Source: Adlercreutzia wanghongyangiae
GTDB taxonomy: Bacteria > Actinomycetota > Coriobacteriia > Coriobacteriales > Eggerthellaceae
DNA: 64,000 nucleotides
Assembly (NCBI RefSeq): GCF_035989245.1
Contig: NZ_JAYMFF010000002.1
Span: forward strand, 547,487 to 611,486
Direction: 5' to 3'
Under the pieces are notes generated by a model, which had not been told where the DNA came from, searched no databases, and saw only the letters and a list, made by a program, of their open reading frames with translations. A program made the position numbers and the translations under genes. Shown here in pieces: positions 63,875-64,000 of the stretch. The stretch's first letter is position 1, and each line of letters opens with the position of its first letter.

Positions 63875-64000
63875 TTAGGCGTCGGCGCCGTCCCAGTTGT
63901 CAAGGGAGGAGGCATGGCGTCCAGCGATGCGGCCCCAGGTCATGTTCTCGGAGTTGTTGCCGCCGGTGATGCCGTAGCTATGGGCTTGGAAGTTGCCAAA
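63875..64000 (-). CDS. C-terminus of a probable FAD-dependent oxidoreductase (5' part outside window)
   Basis: The last 41 codons of a minus-strand frame run in from the right edge: FGNFQAHSYGITGGNNSENM, then TWGRIAGRHASSLDNWDGAD and a final Ala before TAA at 63875-63877. The GITGG-NSENMTWGRIAGRHA pattern fits the end of FAD_binding_2 (fumarate/urocanate-reductase-like) flavoproteins, where GRIAG..A packs near the flavin. Many such genes exist in Eggerthellaceae. Identification rests on this short piece only. Confidence 0.5.
   Translation of the reverse strand, partial: FGNFQAHSYGITGGNNSENMTWGRIAGRHASSLDNWDGADA

Noticed and set aside
1..64000. tRNA, rRNA, CRISPR, transposase or phage genes
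   Set aside because: No T-arm consensus (GGTTCGAAT type), regular spacer-repeat array, transposase or phage domain could be found in either strand.

Overview
The window reads as chromosomal DNA of a high-G+C Gram-positive anaerobe, most likely an actinobacterium of the class Coriobacteriia (Eggerthellaceae-like). The grounds are strong NNC/NNG codon use, Gram-positive surface features (LPXTG sorting signal, PrsA-like foldase, PASTA domain), a one-component membrane Ser/Thr kinase, and an apparent flavoprotein-oxidoreductase C-terminus at the right edge. Family and genus are inferences. I saw no rRNA, tRNA, CRISPR array or transposase.

Left part (1-41.4 kb): the 3' end of a parvulin-type extracellular foldase is followed by a perfect terminator and a 0.6 kb AT-richer regulatory gap. 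Then comes one uninterrupted reading frame of about 39.5 kb that fills 62% of the window. It encodes a secreted surface protein of about 13,156 residues. It has a long signal peptide, a duplicated N-terminal module, a very long beta-rich middle, four InlB-type repeats, ten SdrD_B-like repeats (one apparently interrupted by a PASTA-containing insert), an LPQTG sorting signal, a membrane segment and a basic/acidic tail. A strong hairpin closes the transcript.

Middle part (41.4-52.1 kb): murB is on the minus strand. Divergent from it is a probable operon: a 43-residue membrane peptide, TrkH, an exported OB-fold-like protein, RsgA, a glycosyltransferase and a TauE/SafE permease. A LytS-type histidine kinase without an adjacent response regulator follows on its own promoter. 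Next are a Pro/Ala-rich single-pass membrane protein and, on the minus strand, endonuclease IV.

Right part (52.1-64 kb): a Ser/Thr kinase with a large insert in its N-lobe and a polytopic C-terminus, a 63-residue membrane peptide, the serS operon (serS, two unknown genes, an aminotransferase), ddl, a YtxH / PRC-barrel pair, a VTT-domain membrane protein, and the end of a minus-strand oxidoreductase gene.

The intergenic DNA is rich in palindromic elements: a 110-bp imperfect palindrome at murB, a 26-bp inverted repeat between nfo and the kinase, a 91-bp duplication containing a terminator, a cluster of GTAGGGGCG-type and AAGCGAGTCGAAGGATC-type repeats before ddl, and a decamer array plus 25-bp repeats after ddl. 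Functionally the window combines cell-envelope building (MurB, Ddl, foldase, glycosyltransferase), envelope display (the giant protein), envelope sensing (kinases) and housekeeping (SerS, RsgA, Nfo).
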